Shown: piece after piece, positions 7,020 through 15,292 of the stretch
Layout: every line of letters starts with the position of its first letter
How positions within the stretch are numbered: the first letter of the stretch is position 1
DNA from: Nitricoxidireducens sp046726235
GTDB lineage: Bacteria; Pseudomonadota; Gammaproteobacteria; Burkholderiales; Rhodocyclaceae
Length of the DNA: 64,000 bases
Direction: 5' to 3'
NCBI GenBank assembly: GCA_046726235.1
Contig: JBKPAD010000010.1
Location: 372,001-436,000, forward strand
Program-made: the position numbers and the translations under genes
The notes under the pieces: model-generated
The model's input: the letters and a program-made list of their open reading frames with translations, nothing else
The model's database searches: none
Told to the model about the DNA's origin: nothing

Positions 7020-9614
7020 TCAGCCGGCTTTCGCCATGCGTTTCGCCGCGGCGCTGCCGAGCGCCTCCTCGGCGGCCTTGCGGCCGGCGACGAAGGCATG
7101 GTCGGAGTTGTAGTACTCCCACTCGGCGTAGCGGCCGGCGAGGATGATGCCGAAGCCCGACAGCCACTCGCGGATCAGTGCGACGTTCTGCGCCCGCGCC
7201 TGGTCATAGACGACGTAGGCGCACGGCAGGTCGACCTGGTTGGCGGCGATCACCGGATCGTCGGCGCGGATCATGCCGACCTTGCGGCAGTCCTCGATGA
7301 TTCGCTTGATGAGCGCCGTGCCGTCGCAGGGCAGGGGCTTGGCCGGGCTGTAGCTGATCTCGCAGGTGAGGCCGAAGCCGCCCGGCGGGTTGCAGTACGG
7401 GCTGGCGTTGCCCTGGACGAAGATGCGGTGGAACACCGTGTCCTCGGGGTAGTAGATCCAGTGCTTGTCGGTGAGCTTTTCGCGGCCGATGCCGAGGTTC
7501 ACGCAACGCACGGAAACGTGGCGCAGCGCCTTGGCGGCCGCCTGGACTTCCGGCGGCGCCTCGCTGCCGCAGGCTTCGACCAGGCGCGGCAGCGGCATGC
7601 TGCTGATCAGGCGGTCGAAGCGTATCGAGCGGCCGTCGTCGAGGCGGACGGTGCGCTGCGCCGGCGAGACGTGGAGCACCCCGGTCTTCAGCGCGAGGTC
7701 GGCCTTGAGGTGCGGCAGGAAGCCGTTCATCAGCGCCTGGAAGCCGCCGCGCAGCGGATAGCCGAAGCGCGCGTTCGGCCCCATCGGCGGCGGCGTCGGC
7801 TCGAGCGCTCCCTCGATCATCTGTTCGAGGTCGGGCAGCGGCACCCGGCCGCCGAGCCAGGAAGTCTCCATCTCGGCGAGCGGCACCGCCCACAGCTTCT
7901 CGTTGTACGGAATCGCGAAGTGCTTGGCGATGCCGCTTCCCCAGACCTTGTAGATGAATTCTTCGAAGTTCGCCGGCTCGCGGCGCTCGGCGGCCTTGTC
8001 GCCCTTGAGCGGCCCGAAGCGGGCTTCGATGGCGCCGACCAGGCATTCCTTGAGCACCTGCGGCGGCAGGCCGTAGAGCGAACCCTGGAACGGATAGCGG
8101 GTGTAGACGTTCTTGCTGTAGATCCAGGCCTCGCGGTTCTGCCAGTGCACGTTGTCGCCGAGCAGGCGCTCGTAGAGGTCGAGCACGTAGGGATCGTTCG
8201 AGAACATGATGTGGCCGGCGTAGTCGAACGTGAAGCCGTTCTGCTGGACCGAGCGGCACCAGCCGCCGACGGTTTCCTCGCGTTCGACGACCAGCGTCTC
8301 GTCGCGCGGCGCTTCCTGGCCCAGGTGGTAGGCGGCGGCCAGCCCGGTGGGGCCGGCGCCGATGATCAGGTGGCGCACTTCGCGCGAGGCGCGGCCCTTG
8401 CCGGCACCGGCGACCTGCGGCCCGGCGCCCCGGCCGCCCTGCGGCGCGAGGCCGCCGAGTTCGCGCAGCGCGCCGGAAGTCGAGGGCTTCGGCTTCTGCA
8501 ATTCCTGGTCGAGGATGGCGTGGATGGTGTCGGCCGCGTTGTCCCACGACACGCGCCAGACGGTGGCGAGCATCTCGCCGATGCGGCGGGTGCGTGCGGC
8601 TTCGGTCTCGGCCAGCGCTTCCTCGCAGGCGCGGATGAATTGGTCCGGCGCGCCGGCCACGCGCACGACGTCGCCGTAGAGCGCCACGACGTCGTTGATC
8701 GGCGTGCTGACGACGGGCTTTTCCGCCGCCATGTATTCGAGGGTCTTGGTCGGGCTGATGAAGCGCGTGGCCTCGTTGCGCGCGAACGGCAGCAGGCCGA
8801 CGTCCCACGCAGCGATCAGGTGCGGCAGCAGCTCGTAGGACTGCATGCCGAGCCAGTGGATGTTCGGCCGGCGGGGCAGGCGTGCCGGGTCGATCTTGGC
8901 GACCGGCCCGACCATGACGAGCTGCCATTGCGGCCGGGCATCGGCCACGGCCTCGACCAGCGCCAGGTCGAGCCGCTCGTCGATGACGCCGAAGAAGCCC
9001 AGGCGCGGACCGCGGACATGCGCCTGCAACTCGGCGGCGCGGCGGGCTTCCTCGCTGTCGGCGTTCAGGTTCGCCGGCGAGAAGTGGCGGCCGTCGACGG
9101 CGCTCGGCAGGCAATGCACGTTGGGGTGGAGGTTGCGGCGCGATTCGTAGAGCGAAGGCCCTCCGGTGAACACCGTGCTGGCGACCTTCAGCAGCGCGGT
9201 CTCGCGCTGGTAGAGCTGGCGCGGCGCGTCCTTGAACGCGGTCAGCTCGTCCATGCAGTCGTAGATCACCGCGCGCGGGTGCAATTGCGATATCAGCGGC
9301 AGCGGCATCGGCGTGTAGAACCAGACCAGATAGTCGTCGATCGCGTTTTCGCGCAGGTATTCGGCAAGCAGGGGCTTGAGCACCGAGAGCTGGTCGTCAT
9401 GGAAGCCGACGGCCTCGACGGGCGTGTGCGGGCAGAGGACGTCGATGTTCGGCCCGTGCGGGACGGTCTCGATGCGCGGCCGGCAGCCGCGTTCGAAAAC
9501 CGGTTCCTCGAAGAACAGCACGCGGTAGCGGCGTGCGAGGCGAGACATGAGATGCTGCGGACGCTGGTAGACGAAGCTCCAGCGCAAATGCGAAAACACG
9601 ATCAGGGTGGGCAT
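7020..9614 (-). CDS. Glycosyltransferase fused to UDP-galactopyranose mutase-like flavoprotein
   Basis: An 864-residue two-domain protein. Residues 1 to about 380 are a GT-B glycosyltransferase (IYDCMDELTAF, then FFGVIDERLDL and the donor-site segment SPTKTLEYMAAEKPVVSTP). A Gly/Pro-rich linker follows, then from about residue 413 an FAD-dependent amine-oxidase/UGM-type domain with the dinucleotide motif GAGPTG at 419-424 and DYAGHIMFSNDPYV. Such domains isomerise UDP-sugars or oxidise isoprenoid-like substrates. Fusion to a glycosyltransferase suggests that a furanose or modified sugar is made and transferred by one polypeptide. No sigma-54 site lies directly upstream; it may be read from the hemerythrin-like gene 72 bp upstream on the same strand. 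Confidence 0.8.
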   Translation of the reverse strand: MPTLIVFSHLRWSFVYQRPQHLMSRLARRYRVLFFEEPVFERGCRPRIETVPHGPNIDVLCPHTPVEAVGFHDDQLSVLKPLLAEYLRENAIDDYLVWFYTPMPLPLISQLHPRAVIYDCMDELTAFKDAPRQLYQRETALLKVASTVFTGGPSLYESRRNLHPNVHCLPSAVDGRHFSPANLNADSEEARRAAELQAHVRGPRLGFFGVIDERLDLALVEAVADARPQWQLVMVGPVAKIDPARLPRRPNIHWLGMQSYELLPHLIAAWDVGLLPFARNEATRFISPTKTLEYMAAEKPVVSTPINDVVALYGDVVRVAGAPDQFIRACEEALAETEAARTRRIGEMLATVWRVSWDNAADTIHAILDQELQKPKPSTSGALRELGGLAPQGGRGAGPQVAGAGKGRASREVRHLIIGAGPTGLAAAYHLGQEAPRDETLVVEREETVGGWCRSVQQNGFTFDYAGHIMFSNDPYVLDLYERLLGDNVHWQNREAWIYSKNVYTRYPFQGSLYGLPPQVLKECLVGAIEARFGPLKGDKAAERREPANFEEFIYKVWGSGIAKHFAIPYNEKLWAVPLAEMETSWLGGRVPLPDLEQMIEGALEPTPPPMGPNARFGYPLRGGFQALMNGFLPHLKADLALKTGVLHVSPAQRTVRLDDGRSIRFDRLISSMPLPRLVEACGSEAPPEVQAAAKALRHVSVRCVNLGIGREKLTDKHWIYYPEDTVFHRIFVQGNASPYCNPPGGFGLTCEISYSPAKPLPCDGTALIKRIIEDCRKVGMIRADDPVIAANQVDLPCAYVVYDQARAQNVALIREWLSGFGIILAGRYAEWEYYNSDHAFVAGRKAAEEALGSAAAKRMAKAG

Positions 9615-9655
9615 GATGGCGTGGCTCCTCCTCGGCGGTTGCGGGAATGGCGGGC

Positions 9656-9678
9656 GCGGCGGCGCTAGGCGCCGCCGC
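9656..9678. terminator. GC-rich perfect hairpin between hemerythrin-like and fusion genes
   Basis: A perfect 10-bp stem (GCGGCGGCGC and GCGCCGCCGC) with a TAG loop lies just beyond the stop of the hemerythrin-like gene. No T-run follows on either strand, so it may be an attenuator or a processing/stability hairpin rather than a simple intrinsic terminator. Confidence 0.45.
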
Positions 9679-9686
9679 TGTCCCCG

Positions 9687-10367
9687 TCACTCCTCGTTCA
9701 GCGCCGGATCCGTATAGGGCGGACGTTCCCAATCGCCGTCCGCGAGTTCTTCTGTTTCCTCTTCCATTTCCTCGGTTTCGCGCTGGCTCGCGCGACCCTT
9801 GCCCTTTTCCTCCTTCTGCTTCGGCTTGGCCTTCTTGCCCTTCGCCGACGGCGCCTGCGCTTCGCCCGGCATCAACTGCTCCATGAGCTCCTCGCGGCGT
9901 TCGGTCATCTGCTGCAGCAGGCCGTCCCAGTCGAGCTTGGCCTTGGCGATCTGGCCCAGCATTTCCTTCTCTTCTTCCTCGATGTGGTGCTTGGCGTATT
10001 CGCCGAGCACCTTGAAGGTGGCGGCGTATTTCTCTTCCTCGGGCGCCATGTCCTTGAGCTGCTCGACGAGCATGTGCAGGGTCATGTGCTCGACCTCGGC
10101 CTCGTCGATCAGGTCTTCCTCGTCGAGGGCGCCGCGGGCGGCCGGATAGAAGATTTCCTCTTCCAGGGCGGCGTGCACCTCGAGTTCGCCGATGGTCTGC
10201 TGCACCAGCGCCTGGCATTCCTCGCTGTCTTCGTGCACGTCGAGCTTTTCGAAGTCGGCGAAGGCCTTCTTGGCGCGCTTGTGGTCCTCCTTCAGCATCG
10301 AGATGATTTCGTTTTGGGCGGACGAGCTTCCGCGGCTGGAACTCGTGCCGGAACGGGTGGTGGGCAT
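9687..10367 (-). CDS. Hemerythrin HHE-domain protein
   Basis: A 226-residue soluble protein with a hemerythrin-like cation-binding four-helix bundle at about residues 18-160. Candidate di-iron ligands include the histidines in LKEDHKRAKK, HAALEEEIFYP, EVEHMTLHMLVEQL and KHHIEEEEKEM. A long Lys/Glu-rich low-complexity tail (KGKKAKPKQKEEKGKG, then Glu-rich) follows. HHE proteins sense or store oxygen, iron or nitric oxide, and long-tailed forms are common among stress proteins. AAGGAG precedes the ATG. It is divergent from rpoN, and each gene has its own sigma-54-type promoter in the shared gap. Confidence 0.85.
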   Translation of the reverse strand: MPTTRSGTSSSRGSSSAQNEIISMLKEDHKRAKKAFADFEKLDVHEDSEECQALVQQTIGELEVHAALEEEIFYPAARGALDEEDLIDEAEVEHMTLHMLVEQLKDMAPEEEKYAATFKVLGEYAKHHIEEEEKEMLGQIAKAKLDWDGLLQQMTERREELMEQLMPGEAQAPSAKGKKAKPKQKEEKGKGRASQRETEEMEEETEELADGDWERPPYTDPALNEE

Positions 10368-10416
10368 TGCTTTCTCCTTGGGTCTGACGGCGGGGACGCC
10401 GCGATGAGTCCCGGGA

Positions 10417-10432
10417 GGCAATCGCCGTGCCG
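10417..10432 (-). promoter_or_regulatory. Sigma-54-type promoter for the hemerythrin-like gene
   Basis: The minus strand reads CGGCACG-GCGA-TTGCC, one base off the sigma-54 consensus in the -24 box and with the correct ten-base GG/GC spacing. The start is expected near 10406, about 38 nt before the ATG, leaving room for the AAGGAG site. Confidence 0.65.
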
Positions 10433-10554
10433 CGCAAGGTGAATCGGCAGGCGGCGCAGCAATTGCCGCAAATCTGGCCGCGATCCTGTAAGCCGACGGG
10501 CGGTTGTGCGCGCTGTCGCGCGTCCGTACCGGGGCGGCGGGCGCGGTTTTCGGA

Positions 10555-10570
10555 TGGCACGGCTGTTGCG
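10555..10570 (+). promoter_or_regulatory. Sigma-54-type promoter directly upstream of rpoN
   Basis: The site reads TGGCACG-GCTG-TTGCG, a full match to the sigma-54 core consensus TGGCACG-N4-TTGC. The predicted start is near 10581, just ahead of AAGGAGG (10588-10594) and the ATG at 10604. This implies that the sigma factor can drive its own gene. Confidence 0.75.
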
Positions 10571-10603
10571 TCGAACGCGGTTCAGCAAGGAGGAGTCCGC
10601 GAG

Positions 10604-12028
10604 ATGCCATCGATGAACCTGACTCTCGAACATCGCCAGCAGCAGACGATGTCGCCGCGCCTCCAGCGCGCGGTGCGGCTGCTGCAGCTATCCTCGATCG
10701 ACTTCGCCCAGGAGGTGCACAAGGCCCTCGGCAGCAACCCCTTCCTCGAGGCGGACGAATCCGACGAAGACGCTTCGCCGGAGCGGGCCGAGGACGGCGC
10801 GCCGCCCCAGGCCGCGACCGAGCGCATCCAGACCACGGCCGAGGCGGACGCCGCCGGCGAGCGCGAGAGCTGGCAGGCCGACGGCGTCTCGCCGCCGCGC
10901 GGCAGCAGCGACGGCGAGGTCAACATCATGGAAATGCGCGCCGTCGAGGTCTCGCTGCGCGACCACCTGCACGGGCAGATCCGCGTGCTCAACCTGCCGG
11001 CGCGCGACATGGGGCTGGCGCGGCTGATCGTCGAATCGCTCGACGACGATGGCTACCTGCGCTTCGACACCGCCGAACTGGCGCGCGTGACGGAGCTCGA
11101 TCCGCCGGCGACCGCCGAGGAATTGCACATCGCCTTGCGGCGCGTGCAGTCGCTCGACCCGGCCGGCGTCGGCGCGCGCAGCGTCGCCGAATGCCTGCTG
11201 CTGCAACTGCCGGCGATCCCCGACGAACGCGACCGCGAACTCGCGCGCCGCATCATCTCCGAGCAGCTCGACAGCCTGGCGGCGAAGGACGTCGCCGGCA
11301 TGGCGCGGCGCCTCGGCTGCGAACCGCTGGCGATCCAGCGCGCCATGGAAGGCATCCGGCACCTCGATCCACGGCCCGGCTGGCGCTTCGGCTCGCCCAA
11401 CGTGCAGTACGTGACGCCCGACGTGATCGTGCGCAAGGTGCGCGGCGAATGGACGGCGCAGCTGAACCCGGCAATCGTGCCGAAGGTGCGGCTCAACCAC
11501 GTCTATGCCGAGATGTTCCAGCGCACCCGCAACGGCCAGCACGCGGAACTGGCGGCGCACCTGCAGGAGGCGCGCTGGACCATCAGCAACGTCGCCCAGC
11601 GCTTCGCCACCATCCTCAGCGTCGCCCAGGCCATCGTCAAGCGCCAGAAGCACTTCCTCGAATACGGCGCCTTGGCGATGAAGCCGCTCGGCCTGCGCGA
11701 GATCGCGGACGAGGTGGGGGTGCATGAATCCACGGTGTCGCGCGTCACCAACAACAAATTCATGGCGACGCCGCTCGGCGTGTTCGAGCTCAAGTATTTC
11801 TTCTCGCGCGCCATGGTCACCGCCAGCGGGGGCAAGTGTTCGGCGACGGCCATCCGCGGGCTGATCAAGGACATGATCGCGGCCGAGCGGCCCGAGGCGC
11901 CGCTGTCGGACGCCGAGATCGCGCGCCAGCTCGCGCGGCAGGGGCTGGTGGTGGCGCGCCGGACGGTGACGAAGTATCGGCAGATACTCAAGATCGAGGC
12001 GGTGGAGCGGCGGCGGAGGTGTGTTTAG
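10604..12028 (+). CDS. rpoN: RNA polymerase sigma-54 factor (probable second RpoN)
   Basis: A 474-residue sigma-54. Region I begins LEHRQQQTMSPRLQRAVRLL, with the Gln/Leu-rich activator-interaction segment. An acidic variable region II follows (about 50-110), then the core-binding domain (SLDPAGVGARSVAECL), the HTH (EIADEVGVHESTVSRVTNNK) and the RpoN box ARRTVTKYR at residues 451-459, which contacts the -24 element. The start is the ATG at 10604, nine bases after AAGGAGG; a second ATG at 10613 is less well placed. The neighbours are not the usual lptB/hpf/ptsN/rapZ genes, which suggests an additional copy. A consensus sigma-54 promoter precedes it. It is followed by composite repeat copy 2. 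Confidence 0.95.
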   Translation: MPSMNLTLEHRQQQTMSPRLQRAVRLLQLSSIDFAQEVHKALGSNPFLEADESDEDASPERAEDGAPPQAATERIQTTAEADAAGERESWQADGVSPPRGSSDGEVNIMEMRAVEVSLRDHLHGQIRVLNLPARDMGLARLIVESLDDDGYLRFDTAELARVTELDPPATAEELHIALRRVQSLDPAGVGARSVAECLLLQLPAIPDERDRELARRIISEQLDSLAAKDVAGMARRLGCEPLAIQRAMEGIRHLDPRPGWRFGSPNVQYVTPDVIVRKVRGEWTAQLNPAIVPKVRLNHVYAEMFQRTRNGQHAELAAHLQEARWTISNVAQRFATILSVAQAIVKRQKHFLEYGALAMKPLGLREIADEVGVHESTVSRVTNNKFMATPLGVFELKYFFSRAMVTASGGKCSATAIRGLIKDMIAAERPEAPLSDAEIARQLARQGLVVARRTVTKYRQILKIEAVERRRRCV

Positions 12029-12042
12029 TTTTTGTCTACCCC

Positions 12043-12313
12043 GGGTCCCGTCTTGAGGTGGGTTGGCTCGGGCCGGTGGGGGTGCTGCTGCGCTCCGTGT
12101 CACCCGGATCGGGCTGACGCCCGCTCCTCCTTCTTTACCTGCGCGCAGCAGCACCCCCACCGTCCCGAGCGGTGAGGCCATGCCTCTTTGCAGGAGAACC
12201 AGCGGCGTATGCACAAGGGTGGCGGGTGTCCGCCTCCCGTAGGTAAAGGAGGAGGAGCGGGCGCCAGCCCGGTCCGGGGGACACGAAGGGAGGCGGACAC
12301 CCGCCGCCCTTGG
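12043..12313 (+). repeat. Composite double-hairpin repeat, copy 2
   Basis: This fills the 298-bp gap between the convergent rpoN and AsmA-like genes. Hairpin A has perfect 19-bp arms at 12075-12093 and 12143-12161 (GGTGGGGGTGCTGCTGCGC and its complement), extended by CTCGGG (12067-12072) and CCCGAG (12164-12169). Hairpin B has perfect 18-bp arms at 12221-12238 (GGCGGGTGTCCGCCTCCC) and 12288-12305, extended past one mismatch by CAAGGG (12214-12219) and CCCTTG (12307-12312). Each loop holds the shared core, inverted between A and B, with an inner CGGGC/GCCCG stem. The left flank (TTGAGGTGGGTTGG) is shared with copy 1. Confidence 0.9.
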
Positions 12314-12326
12314 TGCGAGCGTCCGA

Positions 12327-14351
12327 CTACTTGCTGCGCCTTTCAGCGCCCCGCAAACGTTCAATCGCATCCCGGCACACAGCCTTCTCCGAATCCCCCA
12401 GATCGATGAGCGCCAGCAAGGCAGCAGCAGGTGCCACGGCAGCCAAGGCAGCAGCGGCGGCGACGCGCGAGCCGATCGAGACCGGGTCGAGGATCACCTC
12501 CGGGTCGGCGAACGTGCCTTCGACACGCACGGGAGAGCGCAACGCCAAAGGGGAGACGTTGCGCGGGTGGGCGGTGAAGCGCAACGCCAGGCGCTCGTCG
12601 GCGAGCGAGATCGCGCCGGTCGCGCGCGTCGTGGTCAGGTCGGTCTCGATGACCGCGGTGTCGGGCCGCATGACTCCCTGGTCCACGGTGAGACTGGCGA
12701 CGGCGCAGCGCACCGGCAGGCGCTCGTCGCCGGTCACCATCACGCCGAGGCTCTGCGCGATGTCGAGGCCGATGAGTTCCACGAGCAGGCGCGAGATGCG
12801 GCCGTTGCCGACCCACCATTGCGAGCTGCCGTCGAGCGAGGCGAGCATCGCCGCGGTGGAGCGCCCGCGGCCGTGAAGCTTGGCGCGTCCGCCGAGCACG
12901 CCGCTGATGTAGCCGGGCTTGCCGTCCGCGGCCTTGCCCTTCGGCGCGGCGACGTCGCGCGCCTTGACGAAGCGATCGAGGTCGACGCCGGACCAGGCGA
13001 CGTCGATGGTCCACAGCGGCACGTGCCGGCGGGCGTCGATCGCCACCCGGCCGCGCAGGTCGCCGCGTGCGGTGTGGGCTTCCACGCCCTCGAGGCTCAG
13101 CATTCTGTCGCGCAGCATGATGCGCAGCTTGAGGGGTTCCATCGGCTCGAGCCAGGCGGTGCCGAGCGTGAAGCGATCGAGGCGCGCGACGACGTCGGCG
13201 TTCATGAAACCGAGCGATGGAATGTCGAATTCGCGCCGCGGCAGCAGGCGGTCCCGGGGCTGCTTGGGGATGTCGCGCGGGCGGCCGCCGAAGGCGGGGA
13301 CCAGGTCAGGCAGGTCGAGCCGCGTGCCGCCGAGTTCGCCCGTCAGCAGCGGGGGCTGGCGGCCGCGGTCGTAGCGGAAGCGGCCATGCAGGCGGCTTTC
13401 GCCGACGGCGAAACGGTCGACGAGCACGTTCCACACGCTGCCGTCCTTGACGACGCTGCCGGCGGAGGAGAACGAACCCGTGGTCGGCAGCGCGACCTTC
13501 AGTACGTCGCCGATGCCCGACAGCGACTTGCCCTTGATGCGGTACTGGCCGTTGAACGCCTGCAGGCGCAGCAGGTCGCGGCCGCGGCCGTCGAGCACCA
13601 GCTCGCTGTCGCCGATGCGCAACTCGACGAACACCGGCACCGGCGGATCGTCCTGGCCGGATTCGGCGAGCGCCAGCATGCCGCTCGACCGGGCGCGGGC
13701 CGAGAGCGGCGCACCGCGGTAGCGGCCGGTCGCCGCGATTTCGAGGCCGGCGGCTTGCGTGCCGGCGACGCCGCTGCCTTCGAGCGTGCGCAGGGTGGCA
13801 TCGAAGGCGAGCCTGAGCCGCGCATCGTCGAAGCCGATGCGGCCGGCGGCGACGGCGAGCCGCTCGAAGCGCGGCAGGCTCGGTTCGGCGTCCGGCGGCT
13901 TGCGTTCGCCGAAGGTCCAGTTCGCGCGGCCGTCGGCGTCGCGTCGCAGGCCGGCCTCGAGGCGCGCGACGTCGAGATTGCGCACGACCAGAGGAGCGTC
14001 GTCGCCGCCTACGAGGCGCAGCACCGAGGACCACGGCAGCGACAGGGCGAAGCGCTCGGCGCGCAGCAGGTCGCGCGGCTTGCCGTCGCCGTCGATGAAG
14101 ACCGGACCGGCGGCCGGCGGAGCGATGACGAGCAGGTCGCCGCGCAGGCGCAGCGGGCCGATGAAGCGGACGCCGAAGCCGTCGCCGACCACCACGCGGC
14201 GCTCGAGCCGCGCGGCCAGCAGGCGTTCGAGCGGCGCGCGCAGGAACGGCCAGGCGAGCGCCTCGCAAAGCGCGACGAGGAGCAGGGCGACGCCGAGCGC
14301 CAGCCAGCCCGGATGACGCGCGACGAGTGGCCTGATGTCCGCGAGATGCAT
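12327..14351 (-). CDS. AsmA-family inner-membrane-anchored protein
   Basis: This 674-residue protein has one N-terminal membrane segment (WLALGVALLLVALCEALAW) followed by a long periplasmic beta-rich region typical of the AsmA/TamB/YhdP group, including the C-terminal AsmA signature region (VELIGLDIAQSLGVMV ... LPVRCAVASLTVDQGVM ... TDLTTTRATGAISLADERL). AsmA-like proteins help move phospholipid between membranes or affect outer-membrane assembly. The ATG at 14351 is the only good start. The sigma-54-type site on this strand places the predicted transcription start at or next to this ATG, so the message would be leaderless unless another promoter is used. Divergent from the SDR gene. Confidence 0.75.
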   Translation of the reverse strand: MHLADIRPLVARHPGWLALGVALLLVALCEALAWPFLRAPLERLLAARLERRVVVGDGFGVRFIGPLRLRGDLLVIAPPAAGPVFIDGDGKPRDLLRAERFALSLPWSSVLRLVGGDDAPLVVRNLDVARLEAGLRRDADGRANWTFGERKPPDAEPSLPRFERLAVAAGRIGFDDARLRLAFDATLRTLEGSGVAGTQAAGLEIAATGRYRGAPLSARARSSGMLALAESGQDDPPVPVFVELRIGDSELVLDGRGRDLLRLQAFNGQYRIKGKSLSGIGDVLKVALPTTGSFSSAGSVVKDGSVWNVLVDRFAVGESRLHGRFRYDRGRQPPLLTGELGGTRLDLPDLVPAFGGRPRDIPKQPRDRLLPRREFDIPSLGFMNADVVARLDRFTLGTAWLEPMEPLKLRIMLRDRMLSLEGVEAHTARGDLRGRVAIDARRHVPLWTIDVAWSGVDLDRFVKARDVAAPKGKAADGKPGYISGVLGGRAKLHGRGRSTAAMLASLDGSSQWWVGNGRISRLLVELIGLDIAQSLGVMVTGDERLPVRCAVASLTVDQGVMRPDTAVIETDLTTTRATGAISLADERLALRFTAHPRNVSPLALRSPVRVEGTFADPEVILDPVSIGSRVAAAAALAAVAPAAALLALIDLGDSEKAVCRDAIERLRGAERRSK

Positions 14352-14361
14352 GCGGCGCCTC

Positions 14362-14377
14362 GGCAACGTGCATGCCT
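14362..14377 (-). promoter_or_regulatory. Sigma-54-type promoter facing the AsmA-like gene
   Basis: The minus strand reads AGGCATG-CACG-TTGCC with the ten-base GG/GC spacing. The expected start coincides with the annotated ATG at 14351, which weakens the call or implies a leaderless message. Its -24 box forms one arm of the palindrome CATGCC-TTCG-GGCATG (14371-14386). Confidence 0.45.
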
Positions 14378-14379
14378 TC

Positions 14380-14395
14380 GGGCATGGGCATTGCC
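14380..14395 (+). promoter_or_regulatory. Sigma-54-type promoter for the SDR gene
   Basis: The site reads GGGCATG-GGCA-TTGCC with correct spacing. The start is expected near 14406, followed by AGGAGG and the ATG at 14422. It is back to back with the minus-strand site at 14362-14377, the two -24 boxes being the arms of a TTCG-loop palindrome. Confidence 0.6.
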
Positions 14396-14421
14396 CGGTC
14401 GCGCCGAACCCAGGAGGAACC

Positions 14422-15285
14422 ATGAGCGAAGTGATGGAACGCAAGCCCGAGCCGCAGCACCAGGAGCGGCAGCCCGGCATCGAGTCCGAGATGCGCCCGG
14501 CGCCGCAGTCGCTGGCGCGCAACTACGTCGGCAGCCGCAAGTTGGCGGACAAGGTGGCGATCGTCACCGGCGGCGACAGCGGCATCGGCCGCTCGACGGC
14601 GATCTGCTTCGCGAAGGAGGGCGCCGACGTCGCGGTGGTGTACCTCGACGAGCACGACGACGCCAAGATCACGCGCGACGCCATCCTCGAAGCGGGCCGG
14701 CGCTGCCAGCTGATCGCGGGCGACCTCGGCGATCCCGACTTCGTGGCCGAAGTGGTGCGCAAGACGGTCGAAGTCTTCGGCCACATCGACATCGTCGTGA
14801 ACAACGCTGCCGAGCAGCACCCGCAGGAGCGCATCGAGGACGTCACGCACGAGCAGCTCGAGCGCACCTTCAAGACCAACTTCTTCGCCATGTTCGACCT
14901 CTGCCGCGAGGCGCTGCCCCACATCCGCGAGGGCGGATGCATCATCAACACCTCGTCGGTTACGGCCTATCGCGGCAGCTCGCACCTGCTCGACTACGCC
15001 TCGTCGAAGGGCGCGATCATCAGCTTCACGCGCTCGCTGTCCACACAGCTCGCCGAGCGCAACATCCGCGTCAATGCGGTAGCGCCGGGGCCGGTGTGGA
15101 CGCCGCTGATTCCGTCGACCTTCCCGCCCGAGAAGGTCGGCAAGTTCGGGCAGGACGTGCCGCTCGGCCGCGTCGGCCAGCCCGACGAGATTTCGCCGAG
15201 CTTCGTCTTCCTCGCCAGCCGCGATTCGAGCTACATGACGGGACAGGTGCTGCACCCGAACGGCGGCGAGGTCGTGAATACGTGA
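14422..15285 (+). CDS. SDR-family oxidoreductase (YghA / general stress protein 39-like)
   Basis: A 287-residue classical SDR with a hydrophilic N-terminal extension (about 40 residues, PEPQHQERQPGIE) typical of the YghA/YdaD group. It has the cofactor motif TGGDSGIG starting at residue 49, NNAA, and the catalytic Y192-x3-K196 in YASSKG. It is probably an NADP-dependent aldehyde or alcohol oxidoreductase; homologues are general stress proteins in Bacillus and are RpoS-dependent in enterics. AGGAGG precedes the ATG. The next gene follows after 7 bp and is probably cotranscribed from the sigma-54-type promoter at 14380. Confidence 0.85.
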   Translation: MSEVMERKPEPQHQERQPGIESEMRPAPQSLARNYVGSRKLADKVAIVTGGDSGIGRSTAICFAKEGADVAVVYLDEHDDAKITRDAILEAGRRCQLIAGDLGDPDFVAEVVRKTVEVFGHIDIVVNNAAEQHPQERIEDVTHEQLERTFKTNFFAMFDLCREALPHIREGGCIINTSSVTAYRGSSHLLDYASSKGAIISFTRSLSTQLAERNIRVNAVAPGPVWTPLIPSTFPPEKVGKFGQDVPLGRVGQPDEISPSFVFLASRDSSYMTGQVLHPNGGEVVNT

Positions 15286-15292
15286 GGCCGCC

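Noticed and set aside
6705..9668. 987-codon plus-strand frame opposite the glycosyltransferase fusion
   Set aside because: The real coding strand is minus (GT-B and FAD motifs); the plus translation shows no domain and the typical composition of a shadow.
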